Source of the DNA: Bacteroides ihuae
Lineage (GTDB): Bacteria; Bacteroidota; Bacteroidia; Bacteroidales; Bacteroidaceae
Reading direction: 5' to 3'
DNA: 64,000 nt
Assembly: GCF_900104585.1 (NCBI RefSeq)
Contig: NZ_FNVX01000006.1
Location: forward strand, 1,054,001 to 1,118,000
Part shown: one piece after another, positions 34,137 to 42,767 of the stretch
How positions within the stretch are numbered: the first letter of the stretch is position 1
How the letters are laid out: each line of letters starts with the position of its first letter
Notes under the pieces: model-generated
The model's input: the letters and a program-made list of their open reading frames with translations, nothing else
Databases searched by the model: none
What the model was told of the DNA's origin: nothing
Program-made: the position numbers and the translations under genes

Positions 34137-37100
34137 TTATTTTTTTTTCATTCGCACTGTGTACATGTTGTACAGTTCATCAAGTTTTGTAGAGTAATGT
34201 GGAGCTTGTTTAGAGCCATATTTCTCCATCATTTTAACCTCGTCGTCCAACAAAGAGATATTATAGACAAATTCTTGGTTAGAAATGGCTAACTGTTGGT
34301 CGTTCATACTAAGGTACCAAATGAGATATTCTACTGATTTATTAGCAAGTACATCCATTATTCTGTCAGCTTTTGCTTTTTGTCCAAGTCGATAGTAGGC
34401 TTCTGCCAGATTATTGGAGCCGTTTTGATAGTCGTAAGGGACATTGAATGATGGTATCATTTTTTCGCAATAGTCAACTGCCTTCAAAGCTTTGTCTTTT
34501 TTACCCTCTTTCAGTAATTGTGTTACTAATTGGGTGAAGATACGGCGATGGGTATAACACATGCGCATAGTGTTTTCATCAATATAAATGCCCGGTTTGT
34601 CTATGCCACCAAATTTGAACTTATGCATTAGGTTGTCATACATCTTTTCGCTATCTACAGTAGCGCCCAATGCTTGCGTGTCAAACGGCGTAAAGCGTAG
34701 AGCCAAACCTTCTTGGACAAAATGGTTATCCATGTTCAGGCGGTTTTCTGATCCTACTGTGGTTGCCATATATATAGGACGTTCCCAATTAGCGTTCGCA
34801 AGCATCTCAAGCATGATTAGCTCACTCTTGTACAGTGCTCGTTTACCCTTTAGCGAGATGTGCATATAGTCAGGAATAGAATCTCCCAAAGCATCAGGAA
34901 TTTTCATGCCTGAACGTCGAACGGCTTCTTTATCTATCTTGATTACGATGCTATCGGTTGGTATAACATGTAGCCCTTCTTTGTCGGAACGCACCCAATA
35001 TTTCAGAATATTCTTTAATTCATAAGGGTTATCACCAAATTCCTTGCGCACGTCAACTTTTGATTCGGGATTAGCTATATTAGAGTCGGCCTGTGCATAT
35101 AGAGCGTCAATCTGCTTTTTTATCTCCGGGCGAATAGAAATATACTCATTCGTTCCTTCTACGTATTCTACACGATCCCAAGTGATGGGTAGCGAAGGAG
35201 AATTGTAGGCTGGGCGTTTCATTTGGTCGATATACCAGTCTGTTTGCAGATAGCTTAAGTTGCAGGTGCGTGCATCCGTACGGAAGCCTTCAGTTTCTTG
35301 ATTGTACCACAATGGGAAGGTATCATTATCGCCATTGGTGAAGATAATCGGATTTCCTTTTTCTTGTAGTGACATCAGATAGTTCTGTCCAAAGTCACGG
35401 CAGACATAGCGGTTTGAACGGTCATGGTCGTCCCACGTTTGCCCTACCATCTGGATAGGTACGAGTAGGCAAACTGCTGCTGTAAGAGCTGCTGCCGGTA
35501 GCTCTTTCATTTTGGCATAGTCTTGTAATAGTTTGGCAATGCCGGCCACACCCATACCTACCCAGATAGCAAAGGCATAGAAAGAACCTGCATAAGCATA
35601 GTCTCGTTCACGCGGCTGACTAGGTGTTTGGTTGAGGTAGAGCACAATGGCTATTCCTGTCATAAAGAATAGGAAGAATACAACCCAAAACTGTTGAACG
35701 CCTTTCTGTCCACGGTAGGCTTGCCAGAGCAGTCCAATGATTCCGAGTAAGAGCGGCAGGCAGTAAAATACGTTGTGCCCTTTGTTATTCTTCAGGTCTT
35801 GTGGCAAGAGTTGTTGATTACCTACCAACATGTTGTCAATAAAGGATATACCGGTAATCCAATTACCATGTTCTATTTCTCCACTGCCTTGAATATCATT
35901 CTGTCGACCGGCAAAGTTCCACATAAAGTATCGCCAGTACATAAAATTCATCTGATATGAGAAGAAGAACTTTATATTTTCCCACTGAGTAGGCACATTT
36001 ACCATCACCATCTCACCGCATTGATCGTAGGGAACGTCATAACCCTTAACATTCATCCATTGTTTGTATTGAGCAGCATGTTGACTGCTATACATACGTG
36101 GGAAGAACATGTTTTGTGCATATTCGTATTCTACTCGTCCAGGTATTTCTACATAGCTGTCTTTCTCATTGGCTGATGTTTTCTCTTTACGGATATATTT
36201 GGTTGCACTTTCAGATTCGTGAGGTACGCAATAGCCGTCTTGTTTGTCAAGGGCTACACGCGATGAATAAGCCGGGCCATAGAATAAAGGGCGTGTGCCG
36301 TATTGTTCGCGACCAAGATACTCTCCCAGTGTGAAGATATCTTCAGGTGAATTTTGATCCATTGGTGGATTAGCAATGGATCGAATAACGATTAGTGCGT
36401 ATGAAGAGTAGCCAATCATAATCATCATCATGCTCAACAGTGCTGTATTCATGGTGCGTGCACTGATCTGATATTTTTGGTTTAACTTTGCAAATAGATA
36501 GATCGCTAATGCTCCCAATACGATGAGACCAATGATAATGCTACTTGCTCCATGTCCATAAAAAGGTATTCCAAGCAGAGCTATGGTGGTGAGGAAAGAA
36601 ATATTCATTCGGGTGCGGCTTCCTTCAGTATAGCTCTCGTATACACCCCATATAATGGCGGCGGCTAATATAATAACGTATACAATAACTCCTGCATTGA
36701 AAGGCATGCCAAAACTATTAACGAATAAAAGCTCAAACCATCCACCTACTTTAACTACACCAGGTACGATGCCGTAGAGTACAGCCGCTACAAGAACTCC
36801 TGAACCTAACAGAGCTAAAAGGCTACCTTTGGCATTTGCATTAGGATTCTTTTTATAGTAGTATACTAAGACAATGGCTGGTAAGCATAGCAAGTTGAGT
36901 AAGTGTACACCGATACTTAATCCTGTGAGGTAGGCAATAAGTATGATCCAACGATCAGAATGTGGATCGTCAGCTACATCTTCCCATTTTAATATCAACC
37001 AAAATACAAGAGCTGTAAACAGGGAAGAGAATGCATATACTTCGCCTTCTACTGCACTGAACCAGAAAGTGTCGCTGAAGGTATATACCAAAGCACCGAC

Positions 37101-37475
37101 CAATCCTGAGCCAATGATGGTTATTATCTGTCCGAGTGTGATATTATTTTCGTCTTTAGCAACCAACTTACGTACCAAATGGGTGATGCTCCAAAATAGA
37201 AATAGAATACAAGTACCACTCATTAGTGCACTCATATAGTTCACCATCTTGGCTACGAGTGATGGATCGTTTACAAATTGTGTAAAGAGGTTGGCCGTTA
37301 GCATAAAGAAAGGGGCTCCAGGTGGGTGTCCTACTTCAAGCTTATAGCCTGTGGTGATAAACTCTGGGCAGTCCCAAAAACTAGCTGTGGGCTCTATTGT
37401 CAGGCAATAGACAGTAGCGGCAATAATAAATGTAAGCCAGCCCGCAAGATTGTTAACGGTTTTGAACTGTTTCAT
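34137..37475 (-). CDS. DUF2723 (GT117-type) membrane glycosyltransferase
   Basis: 1112 residues with a dozen or so membrane segments in the first 700 residues and a soluble TPR-like C-terminus (KKDKALKAVDYCEKMIP, NLAEAYYRLGQKAKADRIMD). The N-terminal TVYCLTIEPTASFWDCPEFI with the acidic pair and GHPPGAPFFML is the DUF2723 signature; the eukaryotic relative TMEM260 is a protein O-mannosyltransferase. In Bacteroidetes a role in protein O-glycosylation is plausible, but this is inference. It has its own promoter and heads an operon with the deacetylase and queG. Confidence 0.88.
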   Translation of the reverse strand: MKQFKTVNNLAGWLTFIIAATVYCLTIEPTASFWDCPEFITTGYKLEVGHPPGAPFFMLTANLFTQFVNDPSLVAKMVNYMSALMSGTCILFLFWSITHLVRKLVAKDENNITLGQIITIIGSGLVGALVYTFSDTFWFSAVEGEVYAFSSLFTALVFWLILKWEDVADDPHSDRWIILIAYLTGLSIGVHLLNLLCLPAIVLVYYYKKNPNANAKGSLLALLGSGVLVAAVLYGIVPGVVKVGGWFELLFVNSFGMPFNAGVIVYVIILAAAIIWGVYESYTEGSRTRMNISFLTTIALLGIPFYGHGASSIIIGLIVLGALAIYLFAKLNQKYQISARTMNTALLSMMMIMIGYSSYALIVIRSIANPPMDQNSPEDIFTLGEYLGREQYGTRPLFYGPAYSSRVALDKQDGYCVPHESESATKYIRKEKTSANEKDSYVEIPGRVEYEYAQNMFFPRMYSSQHAAQYKQWMNVKGYDVPYDQCGEMVMVNVPTQWENIKFFFSYQMNFMYWRYFMWNFAGRQNDIQGSGEIEHGNWITGISFIDNMLVGNQQLLPQDLKNNKGHNVFYCLPLLLGIIGLLWQAYRGQKGVQQFWVVFFLFFMTGIAIVLYLNQTPSQPRERDYAYAGSFYAFAIWVGMGVAGIAKLLQDYAKMKELPAAALTAAVCLLVPIQMVGQTWDDHDRSNRYVCRDFGQNYLMSLQEKGNPIIFTNGDNDTFPLWYNQETEGFRTDARTCNLSYLQTDWYIDQMKRPAYNSPSLPITWDRVEYVEGTNEYISIRPEIKKQIDALYAQADSNIANPESKVDVRKEFGDNPYELKNILKYWVRSDKEGLHVIPTDSIVIKIDKEAVRRSGMKIPDALGDSIPDYMHISLKGKRALYKSELIMLEMLANANWERPIYMATTVGSENRLNMDNHFVQEGLALRFTPFDTQALGATVDSEKMYDNLMHKFKFGGIDKPGIYIDENTMRMCYTHRRIFTQLVTQLLKEGKKDKALKAVDYCEKMIPSFNVPYDYQNGSNNLAEAYYRLGQKAKADRIMDVLANKSVEYLIWYLSMNDQQLAISNQEFVYNISLLDDEVKMMEKYGSKQAPHYSTKLDELYNMYTVRMKKK

Positions 37476-37514
37476 TAAACTATAGTTGTTTATTAATTAA
37501 CATGTTACAAAGGG

Positions 37515-37546
37515 CAAAGATAGTTATTTGAATGAAGAATGAACAA
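37515..37546 (-). promoter_or_regulatory. Promoter of the DUF2723 gene
   Basis: On the minus strand the -7 box TATCTTTG (37522-37515) matches the consensus exactly, and TTG at 37546-37544 lies 21 bases further upstream as the -33 box. The start codon is 40 bases downstream. Confidence 0.7.
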
Positions 37547-37599
37547 TGATGAGTAAAGAAATAGGTGTTTGAAAAGGGGAATTAAGAAACTGTAACTAC

Positions 37600-38370
37600 T
37601 TAGTGCTGATGCTTACCCAAGATTCTGTGGGGTAAGCCTCCATGGCCTACTAACTCAATGGGGCAGTGAAAATTGCGTTCCAGCCACTCTGGAGTAACAC
37701 CGGTATCTGGATGGTAATCCAGCGTTTCGTTTACACAAGCTATTGATTTCACATTTTGTAGTACAGTGCCGATGTCATGGCTAACGAGTATGATAGCGCA
37801 GTCATGATTGATTTCAGACAACAATTCGTAGAGGCGTGCTTCAAATTGTTTATCAATATAAGTACTTGGTTCGTCGAGAATCACCACTTGAGGATCCGAG
37901 GCAATGGCACGGCCCAACAATGCACGTTGTAGCTGCCCCCCACTAAGCTGACCGATAGCTCGGTGCTCAAGTCCTTCAAGGCCCATACGCGCTACAACTT
38001 GGCGTACTTTTTCACGATGTTCATGAGTAAATGCTCCTATTAATGATTTTTTTGAACTGAGGCCTGACAATATAACTTCTTCTACTGAAATGGGAAATTT
38101 ATGGTCGATACTATTGTATTGAGGTAAATATCCCATCGAGATATTGCTTACTGGTTGCCCGTTGTCATAGAAGTTTATTTTCCCTTCAGACGCTTTCAAC
38201 AACCCCAAAATAGTTTTAATTAGTGTTGTTTTTCCGCCGCCATTAGGGCCGATAATACCTAGAAAATCTTTTTCGTAGATACATAAATTTACATCGTGCA
38301 ATACGGTCTGGTTTTCGTATGCGGCAGAAAGAGATTCTATCTGAATCAGAAGTGATTGATCTTCGTTCAT
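37600..38370 (-). CDS. Metal (zinc/manganese-type) ABC transporter ATP-binding protein
   Basis: 256 residues. Walker A GPNGGGKTTLIK near residue 39, signature LSGGQLQRALLGRAI near 142, Walker B VVILDEPSTYID, H-loop LVSHDIGTVL. It belongs to the ZnuC/MntA subgroup. It overlaps the binding-protein gene by 4 bases. No permease gene follows: the next gene is DUF2723 with its own promoter. The substrate is inferred from the partner. Confidence 0.9.
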   Translation of the reverse strand: MNEDQSLLIQIESLSAAYENQTVLHDVNLCIYEKDFLGIIGPNGGGKTTLIKTILGLLKASEGKINFYDNGQPVSNISMGYLPQYNSIDHKFPISVEEVILSGLSSKKSLIGAFTHEHREKVRQVVARMGLEGLEHRAIGQLSGGQLQRALLGRAIASDPQVVILDEPSTYIDKQFEARLYELLSEINHDCAIILVSHDIGTVLQNVKSIACVNETLDYHPDTGVTPEWLERNFHCPIELVGHGGLPHRILGKHQH

Positions 38371-39239
38371 TTACAAAGTGATTTTGCAATGTGTATCATT
38401 TCTTTTTCCCAATCGTAATTAATAGGATTAATAGGGACTATTATTGCTCCAGTTTGCTTGGCTATAATTTCGGCATTACGACGATCGAATTCGGGTTGTA
38501 TAAAAATCGTTCGTACTCCTTCGGCTTTGCAAATATCTATCAAGTTCTTCAAATGAGCAGGTGAAGGCTCTTTACCCCCTTCTTCAATACATATTTGATG
38601 TAATCCGTAATCACGTGCAAAATAGGATAATGCAGGATGATAAATCATAAATGTACGGTCTGCATGAGAGGATGCAAAGATGTTACGAATGATACTGTCT
38701 GTACGCGTTATGCGTTGTGACAATGAACTGTAGCGTTCCAAATAATACGCTTCATTTTTTTTATCCAGTGTGCAGAGAGCATTGAAGGTATTTTTTGCAA
38801 TAATTTGGGCATTTGCGGTCGAACTCCATATATGTGGCTCAATTCCTCCCTGATGGTGGTGATCTCCATGGTCGTGCCCGGTTTCATGGATCAGTTCTAC
38901 GTCTTTTGATGTATCGAACACGTTCATGTGAGGTGCATTATCTGTTAGGCGTTCCATCCAGGATTGCTCGAAACCAATGTATCCGATACGAAAATAGGCT
39001 TCGCTTTTGCTTAACTGAGTTAACTGTTGGGGCGTAGGGTCGTATGTTTCGGGGCTACTTCCTTTGGGGACCATACTTTCTATGTTGAACTTTTCACCAG
39101 CGATGGCTTCCGTGAAGAAACGTTGCGGTTCCATGGTAACCATGATGATTCGTTTATCGTTTTTCTCTTTCTTCGGTTGTCCGTTGCAACTGACCAGTAG
39201 TAAAAGAGCGAATGAATAAATGATGAAGAATGGTTTCAT
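38367..39239 (-). CDS. Zinc-type ABC transporter substrate-binding lipoprotein (ZnuA-like)
   Basis: 290 residues from the ATG at 39239 (MKPFFIIYSFALLLLVSCNG, lipoprotein Cys at 18); the longer frame to 39260 uses a TTG. Typical cluster A-1 features: VPKGSSPETYDPTPQQL, a His-rich loop HETGHDHGDHHHQ near residue 120, EPHIWSS, and ICIEEGGKEPSPAHL. The His-rich loop favours zinc over manganese. It has its own promoter box just upstream. Confidence 0.9.
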   Translation of the reverse strand: MKPFFIIYSFALLLLVSCNGQPKKEKNDKRIIMVTMEPQRFFTEAIAGEKFNIESMVPKGSSPETYDPTPQQLTQLSKSEAYFRIGYIGFEQSWMERLTDNAPHMNVFDTSKDVELIHETGHDHGDHHHQGGIEPHIWSSTANAQIIAKNTFNALCTLDKKNEAYYLERYSSLSQRITRTDSIIRNIFASSHADRTFMIYHPALSYFARDYGLHQICIEEGGKEPSPAHLKNLIDICKAEGVRTIFIQPEFDRRNAEIIAKQTGAIIVPINPINYDWEKEMIHIAKSLCK

Positions 39240-39264
39240 AATAAATGGTTTGTTATTCAATGAA

Positions 39265-39272
39265 CAAAGGTA
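39265..39272 (-). promoter_or_regulatory. -7 box of the metal-uptake genes
   Basis: The minus strand reads TACCTTTG, an exact TAnnTTTG match, 25 bases before the binding-protein ATG. The -33 region is weak: TTG lies 16 bases upstream. It sits between the end of mnmD and the binding-protein gene. Confidence 0.55.
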
Positions 39273-39287
39273 TATAAATATGCCTTA

Positions 39288-39998
39288 TCAAGGTTTGATG
39301 GCTCGTAATATTTCTCGTTTCCCTCCCGGTGGACCTTCAAGACGTTCTACTATGAACCCTACTGATTGAAGCATTCTGCGTACGATGCCTTTGGCGCAGT
39401 AAGTGGTCAGGATAGCCCCCTTGTTCATATTAACGTATAAACGTTCAAATAGTTGACTATCCCACATTTCTGGTTGCTTTTCGGGAGCAAATGCATCAAA
39501 ATAGACCACATCAAATGGGGGATATATTGTTTGTTTGAAGCTGAAAGAGCTTGATGCAAAATCGGCTTGAATCTTCTGCAGTGTAAAGTAAGGAGTGATT
39601 TGTACCTCTTCTTCCCAGCTAGTACTGTGTATGGAATGCAATGAGGGGTTAATGCTATATTGTAGCTTTTGGATGGTTTCCCAAGGTAATGGATATAGTT
39701 CAATGCCACAATAAGATGTTTTTCGCCTGAATTTTTCAGCTGCAACGAGAGTAAGAAAAGCATTTAAGCCTGTTCCAAATCCTATTTCAAGTATGCGGGG
39801 TGAGGCAGTGGGCGAATGTTGGAATCCCATGTTCACGAAAATATGCTCCGCTTCGGTCAAGGCGCCTTTCACCGAATGATAATGCTCATTCATGCCAGGT
39901 ATAAACAAAGTATTACTGCCATCGGCTGTTGCTTCTACGAGCCGTTCTATCTCTGTACTATGGGACATTTGTGGTCTATGATGATTCTCTTTTTGCAT
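39288..39998 (-). CDS. mnmD: tRNA 5-methylaminomethyl-2-thiouridine methyltransferase
   Basis: SAM-dependent enzyme that completes the mnm5s2U modification at wobble position 34. The 236 residues correspond to the methyltransferase half of MnmC without the FAD oxidase half (MnmD form). SAM motif ILEIGFGTGLNAFLTL near residue 70, then FDVVYFDAFAPEKQPEMW with the acidic catalytic region, and ILTTYCAKGIVRRMLQSVGF. It lies 6 bases downstream of the YqaA-type gene on the same strand. Confidence 0.92.
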   Translation of the reverse strand: MQKENHHRPQMSHSTEIERLVEATADGSNTLFIPGMNEHYHSVKGALTEAEHIFVNMGFQHSPTASPRILEIGFGTGLNAFLTLVAAEKFRRKTSYCGIELYPLPWETIQKLQYSINPSLHSIHSTSWEEEVQITPYFTLQKIQADFASSSFSFKQTIYPPFDVVYFDAFAPEKQPEMWDSQLFERLYVNMNKGAILTTYCAKGIVRRMLQSVGFIVERLEGPPGGKREILRAIKP

Positions 39999-40004
39999 CT
40001 TATA

Positions 40005-40484
40005 TTAACCGATGAATAGATTTATAATACCTTCTAAAGCCAATAACATCAGGATGTATCGTAGCAGTTTACCTATGAACATAGAGAAAGTAGTAAGCCA
40101 TACATTACTCCTCATAAAGCCTAGGGCAATGGCGATAATTTCTCCAACAAAAGGAAGAAATGCAAAGAAAGCCATGAATGCTCCTTTTCCTTGCAAAAAC
40201 GTCTGCATTCTGATGATTTTTTCAGGCTTTACACCTAGATATTTTTCCACCCAATCGGTTTTCCCTAGATGTCCTATATAGTAGCATGTCATGCCTCCAA
40301 TGGTATTTCCCATTGTTGCAGCAAGTATACAAAATGTAGGGTTGAGCCCTGCTTTCACTAATGCTACCAGTACAAGTTCTGAACTGAAAGGAAGAACGCT
40401 GCCGGCCACAAGAGCAGATAGAAAAAGTCCGCAATATCCCCAATCAATGAGTATTTGTATAAGTCCAGTTACAAAAGCGTCCAT
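40005..40484 (-). CDS. YqaA/DedA-like (SNARE-associated type) membrane protein
   Basis: 159 residues, about four membrane segments. The segment GSVLPFSSELVLVALVKAGL near residue 30 and the glycine-rich TMGNTIGGMTCYYIGHLGK are typical of YqaA-type members of the DedA/VTT superfamily; FLPFVGEIIAIALGFMRSN is the second conserved loop. Function is probably lipid or ion transport across the inner membrane, inferred from the superfamily. The start overlaps the end of the next upstream gene by 16 bases. Confidence 0.88.
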   Translation of the reverse strand: MDAFVTGLIQILIDWGYCGLFLSALVAGSVLPFSSELVLVALVKAGLNPTFCILAATMGNTIGGMTCYYIGHLGKTDWVEKYLGVKPEKIIRMQTFLQGKGAFMAFFAFLPFVGEIIAIALGFMRSNVWLTTFSMFIGKLLRYILMLLALEGIINLFIG

Positions 40485-41467
40485 AGATTGAATAGATATA
40501 ATGAAATAAGTCCGAATAATGAAAAGATAAAAAACAGATTGGAGGCTTTGCTATTTGTCAGTACAAACAAATGGCCCACTAAGATACTAACTCCCACAAG
40601 TAATGAGGATAGCAAGCAAGCAATATGCATTGGCTGTAGCACAAGAAGGATAAAAAGGACAGAGTTAACGAAAATAAGAAATCGTAGGTAAGAACGGGTA
40701 CGTATCTTATCTTGATAACTAGTGACGAAGCAATGTATAGAACTCACTGTAAATAAGATGAATAAATAAGCAGATGTAACTATTTCAGGTAATGAAATAA
40801 CACTAAAGTCAATTGGTTGAAGGGATGCTAAGTCAATAAATGGTTTATAGAATAGGCTCATATCATTGTGATAGTAAGCATGACAAAGTAAGAACCAATA
40901 GGGAATGCTCCATCCGATAATTGCAGCAAAGAAACTTCGTATATTGAGAGATTGAAAGTTATAGGCTCCGATAAACCAAATAGGAATTAACACAATAAAT
41001 TGGGGAAATGCTAAACTGCCTATACCTATAAAAACAAAAGAATGAAATAAGTCGGCCGATGACTGGTGGCGTTGATAGCTTCTAAAGAGAAAATAGACTG
41101 ATATTAGGATTGCTATTGCAGCCATGTTCCCTGCATGTACTTGTTGCAGAGTAGGACAAGCAGCGGTGAACAAAAAGAAAAGGGATGTTTGCACTGATGC
41201 TCTCATGCGAATGATGGCAAAGGTGCTATTGAATTCTATTAGTGAATATCCAATTACAGCATAGAGCAAGAAACTGATAGTTTTGTTTGCCCAATTAGGA
41301 ATGGTTGATAGATCAAGAAGTTGGAAGAGCGAATAAGTCATCTTTTGCTGTGGTAAAACGGGTAATAAGAGCGAAGCCAGCACCCAACAAGCGATGGAAA
41401 TAACAATGGCGACGGGAAGAGTTAATCTGCCCGTCGTCATCTTTTTCTGTAGATAATTGTTTCTCAC
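40469..41467 (-). CDS. Conserved multi-pass membrane protein of unknown function
   Basis: 332 residues with about nine hydrophobic segments. I do not recognise a catalytic motif. The layout (LFFLFTAACPTLQQVHAGNM, then FPQFIVLIPIWFIGAYNFQS) resembles the DUF6427-type membrane proteins of Bacteroidetes, but only loosely. It follows purD directly: the ATG overlaps the last base of the purD stop. It overlaps the YqaA-type gene downstream, so all belong to one operon. Confidence 0.75.
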   Translation of the reverse strand: MRNNYLQKKMTTGRLTLPVAIVISIACWVLASLLLPVLPQQKMTYSLFQLLDLSTIPNWANKTISFLLYAVIGYSLIEFNSTFAIIRMRASVQTSLFFLFTAACPTLQQVHAGNMAAIAILISVYFLFRSYQRHQSSADLFHSFVFIGIGSLAFPQFIVLIPIWFIGAYNFQSLNIRSFFAAIIGWSIPYWFLLCHAYYHNDMSLFYKPFIDLASLQPIDFSVISLPEIVTSAYLFILFTVSSIHCFVTSYQDKIRTRSYLRFLIFVNSVLFILLVLQPMHIACLLSSLLVGVSILVGHLFVLTNSKASNLFFIFSLFGLISLYLFNLWTLL

Positions 41468-42741
41468 TATAAATCAAATCCGATGTCGCGTCGGAAATAT
41501 TTTTCATCAAAGCTTATTAAGTCGGCTACTTTGTAACTCTTTTCAAGTGCTTCTTCTTTTGAATCACCATAAGAGCAGACAGCTATTACTCGCCCGCCGT
41601 CTGTTACCACGCGTCCTTCTTTGACGGTTGTTCCAGCATGAAACAAAAGGCTGTCAGTTGTTTCTGCTAAGTTGAAGCCAGTGATGGGGTAGCCCTTGTG
41701 ATATTCTTCGGGATATCCTCCGCTTACTAGCATTACGCAAACAGCTGTGCGAGGGTCTAATATCATCGTTTTGGTGTCAAGGTTTACTTGATATACACCT
41801 TCAAATAGATCTACGATGTCACTTTGTATACGGAGCATTACACTCTCTGTCTCCGGATCGCCCATGCGTACATTGTACTCAATGACCATAGGCTCGCCTT
41901 CTACCTTGATTAGTCCTAAGAAGATGAATCCTTTGTATATAATACCTTCTTCCTTCAGTCCACTAATGGTCGGTTCTATGATGCGTTCACGGACTTTTTC
42001 CATAAACTCTTCGTTGGCAAATGGAACCGGGCTAACGCTACCCATGCCACCAGTATTGAGGCCTTTGTCTCCTTCACCAATTCGTTTGTAGTCTTTCGCT
42101 ACCGGTAATATTTTGTAATGTTCGCTATCGGTAAGTACAAACACAGAACATTCGATGCCACTTAAGAATTCTTCGATAACAACTGTTGCACTGGCTTGTC
42201 CAAACATTCCATTGAGCATCTCTTTCAGTTCCTTTTGAGCTTCTTCCAATGAAGAAAGGATGAGAACACCTTTGCCTGCACAGAGTCCATCGGCCTTGAG
42301 AACATAAGGGGCTGAAAGGGTTTCGAGAAATGCGAGTCCTTCATCTAATGTTTCGGTTGTTACGCTTTTATAACGAGCGGTGGGGATATTGTGACGCTCC
42401 ATAAATCCTTTGGCAAATTCTTTGCTGCCTTCTAGTTGGGCACCTTTCATTGAAGGGCCTATGATAGCAATGTGTTGCAACATAATGTCGCTTTTAAAGA
42501 AATCGAAAATTCCTTCAACTAAAGGATCTTCGGGTCCCACGACGATCATGTCTATTTCTCGCTCCAAGGCGAAGATTTTCAATGATTGAAAGTCGGTAGC
42601 TTTGATATCAACATTTTCTCCGATTGCAGAAGTACCTGCGTTACCGGGTGCAATATACAATTTTTCCACTTTGGGGCTTTGGGCTATCTTCCATGCCAGA
42701 GCATGTTCTCTGCCTCCTGAACCTAATAGTAACAATTTCAT
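41467..42741 (-). CDS. purD: Phosphoribosylamine-glycine ligase
   Basis: Second step of purine synthesis: joins glycine to phosphoribosylamine with ATP in the cytoplasm. 424 residues, the normal length. N-terminal MKLLLLGSGGREHALAWKIA, ATP-grasp motif YVLKADGLCAGKGVLIL near residue 145, GLNTGGMGSVSPVPF near 230, and NVRMGDPETESVMLR near 292. No frame damage. It lies 26 bases after the peptidase gene. Confidence 0.97.
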   Translation of the reverse strand: MKLLLLGSGGREHALAWKIAQSPKVEKLYIAPGNAGTSAIGENVDIKATDFQSLKIFALEREIDMIVVGPEDPLVEGIFDFFKSDIMLQHIAIIGPSMKGAQLEGSKEFAKGFMERHNIPTARYKSVTTETLDEGLAFLETLSAPYVLKADGLCAGKGVLILSSLEEAQKELKEMLNGMFGQASATVVIEEFLSGIECSVFVLTDSEHYKILPVAKDYKRIGEGDKGLNTGGMGSVSPVPFANEEFMEKVRERIIEPTISGLKEEGIIYKGFIFLGLIKVEGEPMVIEYNVRMGDPETESVMLRIQSDIVDLFEGVYQVNLDTKTMILDPRTAVCVMLVSGGYPEEYHKGYPITGFNLAETTDSLLFHAGTTVKEGRVVTDGGRVIAVCSYGDSKEEALEKSYKVADLISFDEKYFRRDIGFDL

Positions 42742-42767
42742 GATTTGTTGTATATTAATTATTAAAC

